Below, piece by piece: positions 1-6,383 of a DNA stretch of 18,232 nucleotides. The notes beneath the pieces are model-generated. The model searched no databases. It was not told the DNA's origin and saw only the letters and a program-made list of their open reading frames with translations. Position numbers and translations under genes: made by a program. The stretch lies in assembly GCA_003244035.1 (NCBI GenBank), contig QHBV01000024.1:6703-24934 (forward strand). Direction: 5' to 3'. This DNA is from Solirubrobacterales bacterium (lineage in GTDB: Bacteria > Actinomycetota > Thermoleophilia > Solirubrobacterales > Solirubrobacteraceae). The number at the start of each line of letters is the position of its first letter. Positions within the stretch are counted from its first letter, which is position 1.

Positions 1-281
1 AGCAGGCGAATGACCTTGCCGTTGGTCACGTTCACCACCGTCTGCCCCGCCTCGGGATAGCCGTAGCCCGCTTCTGCGTAGGGCAGAGGACGCTGCTCGT
101 AGAACCCGTTCAGGTACGTGCCGGGGAGCCCCGGCGGCTCGCCCTCGTCGAGGTTGCCGCGCAAACCGATGTGCCCGTTGGCGAGCGCGAACACCGACCC
201 CGCCTGGTCGAGCACATCCAGATCCAGCTCGGTCTCATGCACGGACCAGGGTTCGACCGAGAAGACCGGATGCTGAATCAC
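1..281 (-). CDS. Glycoside hydrolase family 65 phosphorylase/hydrolase, N-terminal part (cut by window edge)
   Basis: The minus-strand reading frame from a GTG at 281 to the window edge gives 93 residues beginning 'IQHPVFSVEPWSVHETEL' and including 'ALANGHIGLRGNLDEGEP'. This is the conserved N-terminal beta-sandwich start of GH65 enzymes (trehalose, maltose or kojibiose phosphorylases and related hydrolases). The catalytic (alpha/alpha)6 barrel lies outside the window, so substrate and catalytic residue cannot be read. The GTG overlaps the TGA of the upstream HAD gene by 4 nt (GTGA), implying translational coupling. The pair matches the known actinobacterial arrangement of a GH65 enzyme beside a beta-phosphoglucomutase-like HAD protein (for example Rv3400/Rv3401): the phosphorylase releases beta-glucose 1-phosphate and the mutase converts it to glucose 6-phosphate. 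Family assignment is confident; substrate is not. Confidence 0.88.
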   Translation of the reverse strand, partial: MIQHPVFSVEPWSVHETELDLDVLDQAGSVFALANGHIGLRGNLDEGEPPGLPGTYLNGFYEQRPLPYAEAGYGYPEAGQTVVNVTNGKVIRL

Positions 282-1021
282 GACGCTTCGAGCAGCTCCG
301 ACAAATCCGACACGACGATATCGGCGCCGTGCTCGCGCAGCGCGTCGGCCTGGCCGGCGCGATCCACTCCCACCACGCAGCCGAACTTGCCGGCCCTGCC
401 CGCCGCGACGCCCGCGAGCGCGTCCTCGAACACCGCCGCCGCTGATGGCTCGACCCCCAGGGCCCTCGCACCAGCTAGAAACGTGTCGGGCGCCGGCTTT
501 CCCTTCAGGTGCTCGCGCTCGGCGACCACACCGTCGACCCGTTGCTCGAACAGATCGTCGATGCCGGCGGCGATCAGCACATCACGGCAGTTGGTGCTCG
601 AGGAGACCACCGCGCGACCAAATCCCGCTTCTCGCGCCGCGTTGACGTAGCGCACCGACCCATCGTAAGCCTGGACGCCATCCTTGCGGATCATTCGGAG
701 CACGATCTCATTCTTGCGGTTGCCGAGCCCGTCGACCGTCTCGGCCTCTGGCGGGTCGTCCGGCTCGCCGCGGGGCAAATCGATGCCGCGCGAGGTCAGG
801 AACGAAAGGACGCCCTCGTAGCGCGGCTTGCCGTCGACGAACTCGTCGTACTCGCCGACTGCGTCGAACGCGACGAACCGCTCGCCGGTCCGCTCCGCGC
901 GCTCACCCAGATAGCCGTCGAACATCTCCTTCCAGGCGGCGGCATGGACCTTGGCGGTCTGCGTCAGCACCCCGTCGAGATCAAACAGGCATGCCCTCAC
1001 GTCATTAGGCAACCCGAGCAT
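278..1021 (-). CDS. HAD-superfamily hydrolase, beta-phosphoglucomutase type
   Basis: This is a 247-residue protein of typical length for beta-phosphoglucomutase-like HAD enzymes. Motif I is 'DLDGVLT' at residues 14-20, with the nucleophile Asp14 and acid/base Asp16. Motif II is the Ser run near 140-142 ('VVSSSTN'), motif III the Lys in 'KGKPAPD' near 173-175, and motif IV 'VFEDALAG' near 197-204. The helical cap lies between motifs I and II. The predicted reaction is interconversion of beta-glucose 1-phosphate and glucose 6-phosphate in the cytoplasm, supported by the coupled GH65 gene downstream. I chose the ATG at 1021. A TTG one codon upstream would add one residue. No strong ribosome binding site is visible, and a TAGGTC hexamer 6 nt upstream may indicate a leaderless start. 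A generic sugar-phosphate phosphatase is the main alternative. Confidence 0.88.
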   Translation of the reverse strand: MLGLPNDVRACLFDLDGVLTQTAKVHAAAWKEMFDGYLGERAERTGERFVAFDAVGEYDEFVDGKPRYEGVLSFLTSRGIDLPRGEPDDPPEAETVDGLGNRKNEIVLRMIRKDGVQAYDGSVRYVNAAREAGFGRAVVSSSTNCRDVLIAAGIDDLFEQRVDGVVAEREHLKGKPAPDTFLAGARALGVEPSAAAVFEDALAGVAAGRAGKFGCVVGVDRAGQADALREHGADIVVSDLSELLEAS

Positions 1022-1160
1022 CAACGAGACCTACACGCCCACGAGGGGTATAGGCAGCCCGTAAGAACTCGCAGGCGGCGCGACGCTAGAGCGGCATGTC
1101 AGGGCCGTTTGCTGCTGCTCCAAGTCCCGTTCACCCGCCAACGTACAGAGAGGAAGCTCC

Positions 1161-1649
1161 ATGGCCGAGCCCCCTTCCGACCCGGTGATCCTCTGCTACG
1201 ACGGCTCCGAGGATGCAAAGCACGCGATCGAGCGCGCCGGAGGCCTGTTCGCGGGCAGACGCGCGCTGGTGGTGACGGTGTGGCGGCCCACCGCCGGCTT
1301 GGGGAGCTTTGCCTGGTCTGGCGCGACCGCCAGCATGGTCGACTTCTTCGCGCTCGACCGCGCCGCCGCCGAGGACGCGGGCGCCGTCGCCCAGGCGGGG
1401 GTCCGCCTCGCGCGGGAGGCTGGGCTCGAGGCCGAGGCGGAGGCTGTCGAGGCAACCGGACCAGAATGGAAGACGATCGTCGAGATCGCCGACCGCCACA
1501 AGGCCGCGATGATCGTGATGGGTTCTCGGGGGCTCACCGGTGTGCGCTCGATGCTGCTCGGAAGTGCCTCCAGCGCGGTGGTCCATCATGCCCACCAGCC
1601 CACGCTGGTCGTCCACCGCCCGAGCGACGACAAGCCAGGCGCGGGCTAG
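1161..1649 (+). CDS. Universal stress protein (UspA family), single domain
   Basis: The protein has 162 residues, normal for a single Usp domain. It opens with a first beta strand and the Asp loop 'ILCYDGSEDA' (residues 10-19). It carries the ATP-binding signature G-x2-G-x9-G-S: Gly121, Gly124, Gly134 and Ser135 in 'GSRGLTGVRSMLLGSASS'. The closing strand is 'PTLVVHRP'. Proteins with this intact signature usually bind ATP and act in cytoplasmic stress or dormancy responses; the specific role here is unknown. The ATG at 1161 is preceded by a good purine-rich ribosome binding site (AGAGGAAG, about 1148-1155). The gene stands alone and converges with the DUF2180-like gene at 1712, leaving 62 nt with no clear terminator hairpin. 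Confidence 0.93.
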   Translation: MAEPPSDPVILCYDGSEDAKHAIERAGGLFAGRRALVVTVWRPTAGLGSFAWSGATASMVDFFALDRAAAEDAGAVAQAGVRLAREAGLEAEAEAVEATGPEWKTIVEIADRHKAAMIVMGSRGLTGVRSMLLGSASSAVVHHAHQPTLVVHRPSDDKPGAG

Positions 1650-1711
1650 CGATCGAGCGTCGCCATCGGAACTCCTCGCCGTCGGCTCGTTCGATTCGGA
1701 TCTGGCGTGCG

Positions 1712-1933
1712 TCAAGCGTCCACCCGAGCACAGGGATTGTTGTTTTCGGTGACAGGGGGATGCTTCATCACGTCCCACGTGTCGTGATGACAGGTGGACA
1801 ACATACTTGGGTCCGACGCGAAGTGGGCGGCCGCTTCGCGCAGATGGTCCATGCACAGCCCGGCCGTGCAATGGCGACACAGCGCGACCGCGGGTTGATG
1901 GATCCCCTGTTCGGCACATGAGTAGCAGAGCAT
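1712..1933 (-). CDS. Small Cys/His-rich putative zinc-binding protein, DUF2180-like
   Basis: This is a 73-residue protein starting 'MLCYSCAEQG'. It has paired CxxC motifs near the N-terminus (Cys3/Cys6 and 'CRHC') followed by 'GLCMDHL' and a further Cys-His-His ('STCHHD'), a spacing expected of a small zinc-binding fold. The pattern is the one I associate with DUF2180 proteins of archaea and actinobacteria, whose function is not established. The ATG at 1933 is set by the ribosome binding site GAAGGGA about 8 nt upstream and by the Cys-rich motif beginning right after the start. The open frame extends upstream to 2260, but that extension has no family-like sequence. A perfect small hairpin lies in the leader just upstream of the ribosome binding site. 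Confidence 0.78.
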   Translation of the reverse strand: MLCYSCAEQGIHQPAVALCRHCTAGLCMDHLREAAAHFASDPSMLSTCHHDTWDVMKHPPVTENNNPCARVDA

Positions 1934-1955
1934 GATCTGGGTTCCCTTCTGATTG

Positions 1956-1970
1956 GTCGCGTTTCGCGAC
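1956..1970. repeat. Small perfect inverted repeat in the leader of the DUF2180-like gene
   Basis: GTCGCG-TTT-CGCGAC has 6-bp perfect arms and a 3-nt loop. It sits 22 nt upstream of the ATG at 1933 and immediately before the ribosome binding site on the minus strand. It could be an mRNA hairpin affecting translation or an operator half-site pair. GC-rich genomes make short palindromes by chance, so the functional reading is inference. Confidence 0.4.
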
Positions 1971-2541
1971 ATCGATGGTCCGGGCCCGAGGCGGACGGGC
2001 TGGACGCTCACAGTTCGGTGTGGCCACGCTTGCACTAGCGTCATACGCGGCGCTGGTCTTACATCGGCCACGCGCTCGGCAACGACCGCCGGCACCGCCC
2101 ACCGGGCTGGGCGGTGCCGATAGGCGAGCTGATGCTCGGCGAAGGTGGCGACGCGTTCGAGCGCGCGCGCTGTAGCGCGTACGAATCGCCGGCGGCTCCC
2201 CAGACTCTTGGTGCGCACCGGCAGCAGGAGGGGTCTGACTTCACTACGCAGCGATCGCACGCAGCCCGTGCCGCTTCATGAGCTGCGGCACCGATCTCGG
2301 CGTCCATGTCGATCCCGTACTGCTTCCAGAGGCGTTAGGGCCGCTCGGGTTCCAGAGGGTGTGGGCGATGCCCTTGGGCTTGGAGATCAGCTGGTGCGGT
2401 CCGGCGCTGATGGTGCGCTCGGCGATTTGCGCGGCGAGCGTGCCGGCGAGGACGTAGCGGTACTCGGGGTGGCGCGGTTGTGCTGCTCTGCGGTTGGGCG
2501 GCTGCGCTGCGCATCCGGCGGGTGCGAGGGGCTCGGGATAT
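1971..2541. other. Gene-poor stretch, probably decayed sequence
   Basis: I find no convincing gene on either strand. The open frames here mostly read as Arg/Pro/Ala-rich shadow translations typical of random high-GC DNA. Short minus-strand pieces look somewhat more protein-like: 'RYVLAGTLAAQIAERTISAG' (about 2400-2470) and 'LWKQYGIDMDAEIGAAAHE' (about 2275-2325). They lie in different frames and I cannot assign either to a family. The stretch is best read as the decayed remainder of one or more genes continuous with the LuxR fragment to its right. Confidence 0.45.
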
Positions 2542-2652
2542 GGCGAGGTGCCACTCGACGGTCTTGGGGGTGACGAACAGCGCTTGGGCGATGTCACGGT
2601 TGCTCATGCCCGCGACGGCCATCGTGGCGACGCGCAGCTCGGCGGGGCCAGT
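2542..2652 (-). pseudogene. Fragment of a LuxR-type helix-turn-helix regulator
   Basis: The minus strand encodes 'TGPAELRVATMAVAGMSN' followed by 'RDIAQALFVTPKTVEWHL'. This is the scaffold and recognition-helix part of the GerE/LuxR DNA-binding domain, including the typical 'MSNRDIAQALFVTPKTVEWHL' core. A TGA (2653-2655) lies directly upstream of the fragment. After 'EWHL' the sequence loses the family pattern, where 'xxxYRKLGIxSR' would be expected. There is no N-terminal ATPase, receiver or sensor domain. The fragment is therefore a remnant of a LuxR-family regulator (LAL-type regulators often have this HTH sequence), not a working gene. Confidence 0.72.
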
Positions 2653-2660
2653 TCAGATCA

Positions 2661-2969
2661 TCATTCCCGTCCACGAGGTCCCCGCGGGACATGGGCCTTG
2701 GTTCGAGGACCCAGCGGGGTGCGCCAAGCTCGTCCTCGCGCACTTCGCTGCAACCGGGTTCGCGCCCGACGTCCACTGACCATGAACCCAGCTGCCGCAA
2801 GTCCGCGAAGACGCCCGCTGCCACTTCTCGTCAGGGGCGTCGAGGACGACGCGCCCTTCGCAGACGACGTGAGCGACGAGGACGACGACCGCGGGGTCGA
2901 GCCTCCCCCACATGCGGTCACGGCCACCGCGACCATCAGGGCAAGGATGATGTTGAGAGACAGTCGCAA
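2661..2969 (-). pseudogene. Possible lipoprotein remnant starting at the tRNA 3' end
   Basis: A minus-strand frame begins with TTG at 2969, directly after the discriminator base of the tRNA. It reads 'MRLSLNIILALMVAVAVTAC' and then 'GGGSTPRSSSSS'. That is a plausible lipoprotein signal peptide with a TAC lipobox-like end followed by a Ser-rich linker. After about residue 45 the frame becomes Arg-rich and shadow-like, while other frames look no better, suggesting a frameshifted or truncated gene. There is no ribosome binding site other than tRNA sequence and no ATG or GTG start. It may equally be a chance hydrophobic run, so confidence is low. Confidence 0.25.
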
Positions 2970-3042
2970 TGGCGAGACCCGGACTCGAACCGGGGACACC
3001 GCGATTTTCAGTCGCGTGCTCTACCAGCTGAGCTATCTCGCC
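2970..3042 (-). tRNA. tRNA-Phe (anticodon GAA)
   Basis: Read on the minus strand, a complete cloverleaf is visible. The acceptor stem GGCGAGA pairs with TCTCGCC. The D arm is GCTC-AGCTGGTA-GAGC. The anticodon stem CGCGA/TCGCG encloses the loop CTGAAAA, with anticodon GAA at 3009-3007. The T arm is CCCGG-TTCGAGT-CCGGG and the discriminator is A. The 3' CCA is not encoded. Spurious proteins are translatable through this gene in several frames and are not reported as coding. Confidence 0.97.
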
Positions 3043-3075
3043 CTGGCCGGCGGCGATGCTAGCGGCTCGCTGCTC

Positions 3076-3081
3076 TAGCCT
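3076..3081 (+). promoter_or_regulatory. Probable -10 element for a leaderless ABC-transporter transcript
   Basis: The hexamer TAGCCT ends 7 nt before the GTG at 3089, placing the expected transcription start at or next to the start codon. No Shine-Dalgarno precedes the GTG, consistent with leaderless translation. No obvious -35 is seen. The same hexamer recurs before the start at 6384. Confidence 0.5.
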
Positions 3082-3088
3082 CTGAGCT

Positions 3089-3826
3089 GTGATCACGGAT
3101 GGAGACGGTCCGGTCGTCGCGGGCCGGAACCTCATCAAGCGCTACGGAGAGGGCACCGCCGAGGTCTACGCGTTGCGCGGCGTGACGCTTGAGCTCGGGC
3201 GCGAGAGCTTCACCGCGATCATGGGTCCGTCCGGGTCGGGCAAGTCGACCCTGATGCACCTGCTCGCCGGGCTCGATCACCCCACCGACGGCGAGGTGCT
3301 GATCGGGCCGACGAGGCTGACCGATCTCGATGACGCCGACCTCACGCGGCTGCGCCGGAGCCGCGTCAGCTTCGTCTTTCAATCCTTCAACCTGCTCCCG
3401 GTGCTGAGCGCGGAGGAGAACATCGTGCTGCCGCGGCGGATCGCGGGAGAGAAGATCGACGAGGTCTGGCTCGAGCGGCTGATCGTCGTGTTCGGCCTGC
3501 AGGACCGTCGCCGGCACCGCCCCGCCGAGCTCTCGGGCGGTGAGCAGCAGCGGGTCGCGCTCGCACGCGCGCTGATGACGCGGCCGGCGGTGATCTTCGC
3601 CGACGAGCCCACCGGCAACCTCGACTCGAACGCCAGCGAAGATGTGCTCACGCTGCTGCGCCGCTCGGTCGACGATCTAGGCCAGACGGTCGCGATCGTC
3701 ACCCACGACCCGGCGGCCGCGGCGCACGCGGACCGGATCGTGTTCCTGCGCGACGGCCGAGTCGTGCGCGAGGCGGGGAAGCTGTCGGCACCGGAGATCC
3801 TGGACGCGCTCAAGGCTCTGAGGTAA
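3089..3826 (+). CDS. ABC transporter ATP-binding protein, LolD/MacB type
   Basis: This 245-residue cytoplasmic ATPase has all the expected motifs: Walker A 'GPSGSGKST' (46-54), Q-loop Gln98 in 'FQSFNLLP', signature 'LSGGEQQR' (148-155), Walker B 'VIFADEP' (168-174), D-loop 'GNLDS', and switch His206 in 'VTHD'. The overall pattern is that of the MacB/LolD/FtsE branch, which works with FtsX-fold permeases on lipoproteins, peptides, antibiotics or cell-envelope substrates rather than in classical import. The permease gene follows with a 1-nt overlap (TAATG), so the two are coupled. The GTG start is supported by the N-terminal 'VVAGRNLIKRYG' strand and by a -10-like TAGCCT 7 nt upstream. No substrate can be inferred. 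Confidence 0.95.
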   Translation: MITDGDGPVVAGRNLIKRYGEGTAEVYALRGVTLELGRESFTAIMGPSGSGKSTLMHLLAGLDHPTDGEVLIGPTRLTDLDDADLTRLRRSRVSFVFQSFNLLPVLSAEENIVLPRRIAGEKIDEVWLERLIVVFGLQDRRRHRPAELSGGEQQRVALARALMTRPAVIFADEPTGNLDSNASEDVLTLLRRSVDDLGQTVAIVTHDPAAAAHADRIVFLRDGRVVREAGKLSAPEILDALKALR

Positions 3827-6366
3827 TGCTGCACTTCGCGCTGCGCAGCCTCCTCGCCCGGCGCCGGCGCGCGGCGCTGACGGCGCTCGCGGTGCTCCTC
3901 GGCGTCTCGATGATCGCGGGGACATTCGTGTTCACCGACACGATCAACGCCGCCTCGCGCCAGCTCTTCACCAGCGCGGCCAGGGGCGCCGACGTTGTCG
4001 TCTCCGGGCGCCAGGACATCTCCTCCCCCACGAGCGCGCCGGCGACGATGCCTGCCTACACGGTCCAGGCGATCCGGACACTGCCCGGCGTCGCCAAAGC
4101 CGCCGGACAGATCTCCGACATCGCCACGATCGTCGGTCGCGACGGCCGGGTGATCCAGAGCACGGGCTCGCCCACGCTCGCGCTCTCCTACGTGCCGCCA
4201 CCGTTCTCGGGGATCACGTTCGCGGCGGGACGACGCCCCCGAGGCCCGCGCGAGGTCGCCATCGACGAGGGCACCGCAGCGCGCGCTGGCTACCACGTCG
4301 GGGACCTGGTTCCGATCGTCACCGGCCAGCCCACGCGGCGCTTTCGGATTTCGGGGATCGCGCGCCTGGGCGACGCCTCGTCCGGCGGCTCAACCTTCGT
4401 CCTGTTCGACCTGGCCACGGCGCAGGCCCTGTACGACAAGCAGGGCAAGACCGACATCATCTACGTGGCCGGCAGAAAGGGGGCCTCGCCGCAGATCCTG
4501 GTGGCCGAGATCGACCCGCTGCTCGGTCCCGAGCTCGTCGCGCGGACCGCGCCTGAACAGGTGGACACCGACGTCCAGCGCATCTCCGATCGGCTCGGCG
4601 CCCTGACCAGCGGGCTGCTCGCTTTCGGCTTCATCGCGGTGCTCGTCGGCGCCCTGCTGATCTTCAACACGTTCTCGATCACGGTCACGCAGCGGATGCG
4701 CGAGTTCGCGCTGCTCCGCGCGCTCGGGGCGACCCGCGACCAGGTGCTGGACGCAGTCCTGGCCGAGGCGGCGATGATCGGGGTGGTGGGGTCCGCGGCC
4801 GGGCTCGCAGGGGGTCTGCTGGCCGCCGCCGCGATCCGGGCGCTGTTCACCGGGGCCGGCTTCGACCTTCCCTCGACGGGCCTCGTTGTGAGCCTGCGCA
4901 CCGTCGTTGTGGCGCTCGCCGTGGGCGTGCTCGTGACAGTCGCGGCGGGGCTCGTGCCGGCGCTGCGCGCGACGAGGACCCCTCCCCTGCAGGCGCTGCG
5001 GGAGAGCGCCGCACCGGGGGCGCGCAGCGGGCCCGGCAGCTGGCTCGCGGCGGTGGCGGCCGCTGTGCTCGGAATCGCGGGGGTGCTCGCGATCTTCACA
5101 GCCAGCGGCACGACCGGGACGCGGCTGGAGCGCAGCGCGGTGGGCGCCGTGGCGCTCGTGCTCGCGGTCGTGTTCCTGAGCCCCTTCGCGATCCGGTGGC
5201 TGGCGAAAGTCGTCTCGTGGCCGCTGGAACGCGGGGGCCGGATCATGGGCACGCTCGCGCGCGAGAACGCGGGGCGCAACCCCGGGCGCACGGCCGTGAG
5301 CTCGTCCTCGCTGATGATCGGGCTGGCGCTGGTGCTGTTCGTGACCGTATACGCGAGCGGCCTGCGGACCTCCACTAACCGCATCATCCACCAGACCTTT
5401 CTCGGCGACTTCACGATCGAGAGCCAGGATGGGAGCAGCCCGATCCCGGCAGCGAGCGCGCGCGCCGCCGCGGTCGTACCCGACCTGGCTGCGATCTCGA
5501 GCTTGAGGACCGGCGACGCGAGCCTACCGGGGGCGGGAAAGATCGCGGCCAAGGGAATCGACCCGACCACCATCGGAGAGGTCTACCGCTTCGACTGGGT
5601 CAAGGGGTCACAGGCGACGGTGGCGAACCTGGGCCCCGCCGACGCGATCGTCGAGCAGGACACCGCTCGCGCCGCACACCTGCACGTGGGCGATCGCGTG
5701 ACGATCACGAGTGAGACCGGCCTGCGGGCCGGTCTCACTGTTCGCGGGATCTACACCGACAGGGCACTGCTGGGCGGGATCGCGCTGGCCAGCCAGCAGT
5801 TCGACCAGCTGTTTCACCAGGCGCGCCTGCAGGACGTGTTCATCAAGCTCGCTCCGGGGGCGAACCGTCCCGCCGCGCAGGCGGCGCTGGACCAGGCGCT
5901 GGGCTCGTTTCCCGGGGTCGTCGCCCGCTCCGAGCAGCAGCTTCAGGACGAGGTCGCCGGCCGCGTCAACAGCATCCTGGTGCTGTTCTACGCGCTGCTG
6001 GCGATGAGCGTTCTGATGAGCCTGCTCGGGATCGCGGGCACGCTCAACCTCTCGATCCACGAGCGCACGCGCGAGCTCGGCCTGCTGCGGGCGGTCGGGA
6101 TGACCCCGCGCCAGGCGCGGCTGTTGATCCGCGACGAGAGCCTGATCACCGCGGCGATCGGATCGCTCGTCGGGGTCGCGCTGGGGATCGTGCTCGCGTG
6201 GGTGATCACCCGCGCGCTGTCGGCGGAGGGGATCGTGTTCGCGCTGCCGCTGGTGCAGGTGCTGGGCGTGCTCGCGGTCGGGCTGGGTGCGGGAGTGCTG
6301 GCGGCGGTGCCGCCGGCGCGCCGAGCCGCCCGGCTCGACGTACTCGCGGCGATCGCGCACGAATGA
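3826..6366 (+). CDS. ABC transporter permease with two FtsX/MacB-type domains
   Basis: The protein has 846 residues. It begins with a basic N-terminus and a first membrane helix (about residues 15-38), followed by an extracytoplasmic MacB-like periplasmic-core region (about 45-255). The first FtsX domain (about 258-390) contains 'ALLRALGATRDQVLDAVLAE' and ends with 'VPALRATRTPPLQAL'. Two central membrane helices (about 405-465) follow. A second extracytoplasmic region (about 510-710) leads to a second FtsX domain (about 714-846) with 'ELGLLRAVGMTPRQARLLI' and the terminal 'PPARRAARLDVLAAIAHE'. This duplicated layout is common for actinobacterial FtsX-like permeases and gives about 8 to 10 membrane segments. 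It is predicted to form a complex with the preceding ATPase. A perfect 13-bp inverted repeat lies inside the coding sequence at 5710-5739. Confidence 0.95.
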   Translation: MLHFALRSLLARRRRAALTALAVLLGVSMIAGTFVFTDTINAASRQLFTSAARGADVVVSGRQDISSPTSAPATMPAYTVQAIRTLPGVAKAAGQISDIATIVGRDGRVIQSTGSPTLALSYVPPPFSGITFAAGRRPRGPREVAIDEGTAARAGYHVGDLVPIVTGQPTRRFRISGIARLGDASSGGSTFVLFDLATAQALYDKQGKTDIIYVAGRKGASPQILVAEIDPLLGPELVARTAPEQVDTDVQRISDRLGALTSGLLAFGFIAVLVGALLIFNTFSITVTQRMREFALLRALGATRDQVLDAVLAEAAMIGVVGSAAGLAGGLLAAAAIRALFTGAGFDLPSTGLVVSLRTVVVALAVGVLVTVAAGLVPALRATRTPPLQALRESAAPGARSGPGSWLAAVAAAVLGIAGVLAIFTASGTTGTRLERSAVGAVALVLAVVFLSPFAIRWLAKVVSWPLERGGRIMGTLARENAGRNPGRTAVSSSSLMIGLALVLFVTVYASGLRTSTNRIIHQTFLGDFTIESQDGSSPIPAASARAAAVVPDLAAISSLRTGDASLPGAGKIAAKGIDPTTIGEVYRFDWVKGSQATVANLGPADAIVEQDTARAAHLHVGDRVTITSETGLRAGLTVRGIYTDRALLGGIALASQQFDQLFHQARLQDVFIKLAPGANRPAAQAALDQALGSFPGVVARSEQQLQDEVAGRVNSILVLFYALLAMSVLMSLLGIAGTLNLSIHERTRELGLLRAVGMTPRQARLLIRDESLITAAIGSLVGVALGIVLAWVITRALSAEGIVFALPLVQVLGVLAVGLGAGVLAAVPPARRAARLDVLAAIAHE
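5710..5739. repeat. Perfect 13-bp inverted repeat inside the permease gene
   Basis: AGTGAGACCGGCC, loop TGCG, then GGCCGGTCTCACT. The 13-bp arms are perfect and the loop is 4 nt. It encodes about residues 629-638 of the permease ('TSETGLRAGL'), in the second extracytoplasmic region. The symmetry is longer than codon bias alone would normally give. Confidence 0.9.
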
Positions 6367-6371
6367 GCCGT

Positions 6372-6377
6372 TAGCCT
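6372..6377 (+). promoter_or_regulatory. Probable -10 element for the DUF3352-like lipoprotein gene
   Basis: TAGCCT lies in the 17-nt gap between the permease stop and the ATG at 6384, ending 6 nt before that ATG. It is identical to the hexamer before the ABC ATPase gene. It suggests a separate, possibly leaderless, transcript inside what otherwise looks like an operon. It also argues against the GTG at 6378, which touches the hexamer. Confidence 0.42.
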
Positions 6378-6383
6378 GTGGCA

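Noticed and set aside
1934..2260. Upstream extension of the DUF2180-like frame to 2260
   Set aside because: The extension is Arg/Pro-rich with no family pattern, while the internal ATG at 1933 has a good ribosome binding site and starts the Cys-rich motif.
2244..2300. Minus-strand 'VPQLMKRHGLRAIAA' resembling a short transposase motif (IS3-type 'LMxxxGLRA')
   Set aside because: Only a few residues match, no catalytic DDE residues or terminal repeats are present, and an adjacent frame reads equally well.
2653..3138. Open frames through the tRNA reading 'GEIAQLVEHATENRGVPGSS', 'DPDSNRGHRDFQSRALPAEL' and 'RTRTGDTAIFSRVLYQLSYL'
   Set aside because: These are translations of the tRNA-Phe gene itself in different frames, a well-known source of false protein entries. 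The cloverleaf explains the sequence fully.
4390..5573. Long minus-strand open frames opposite the permease
   Set aside because: They are antisense shadows of the permease, rich in Arg, His and Pro, with no motifs.
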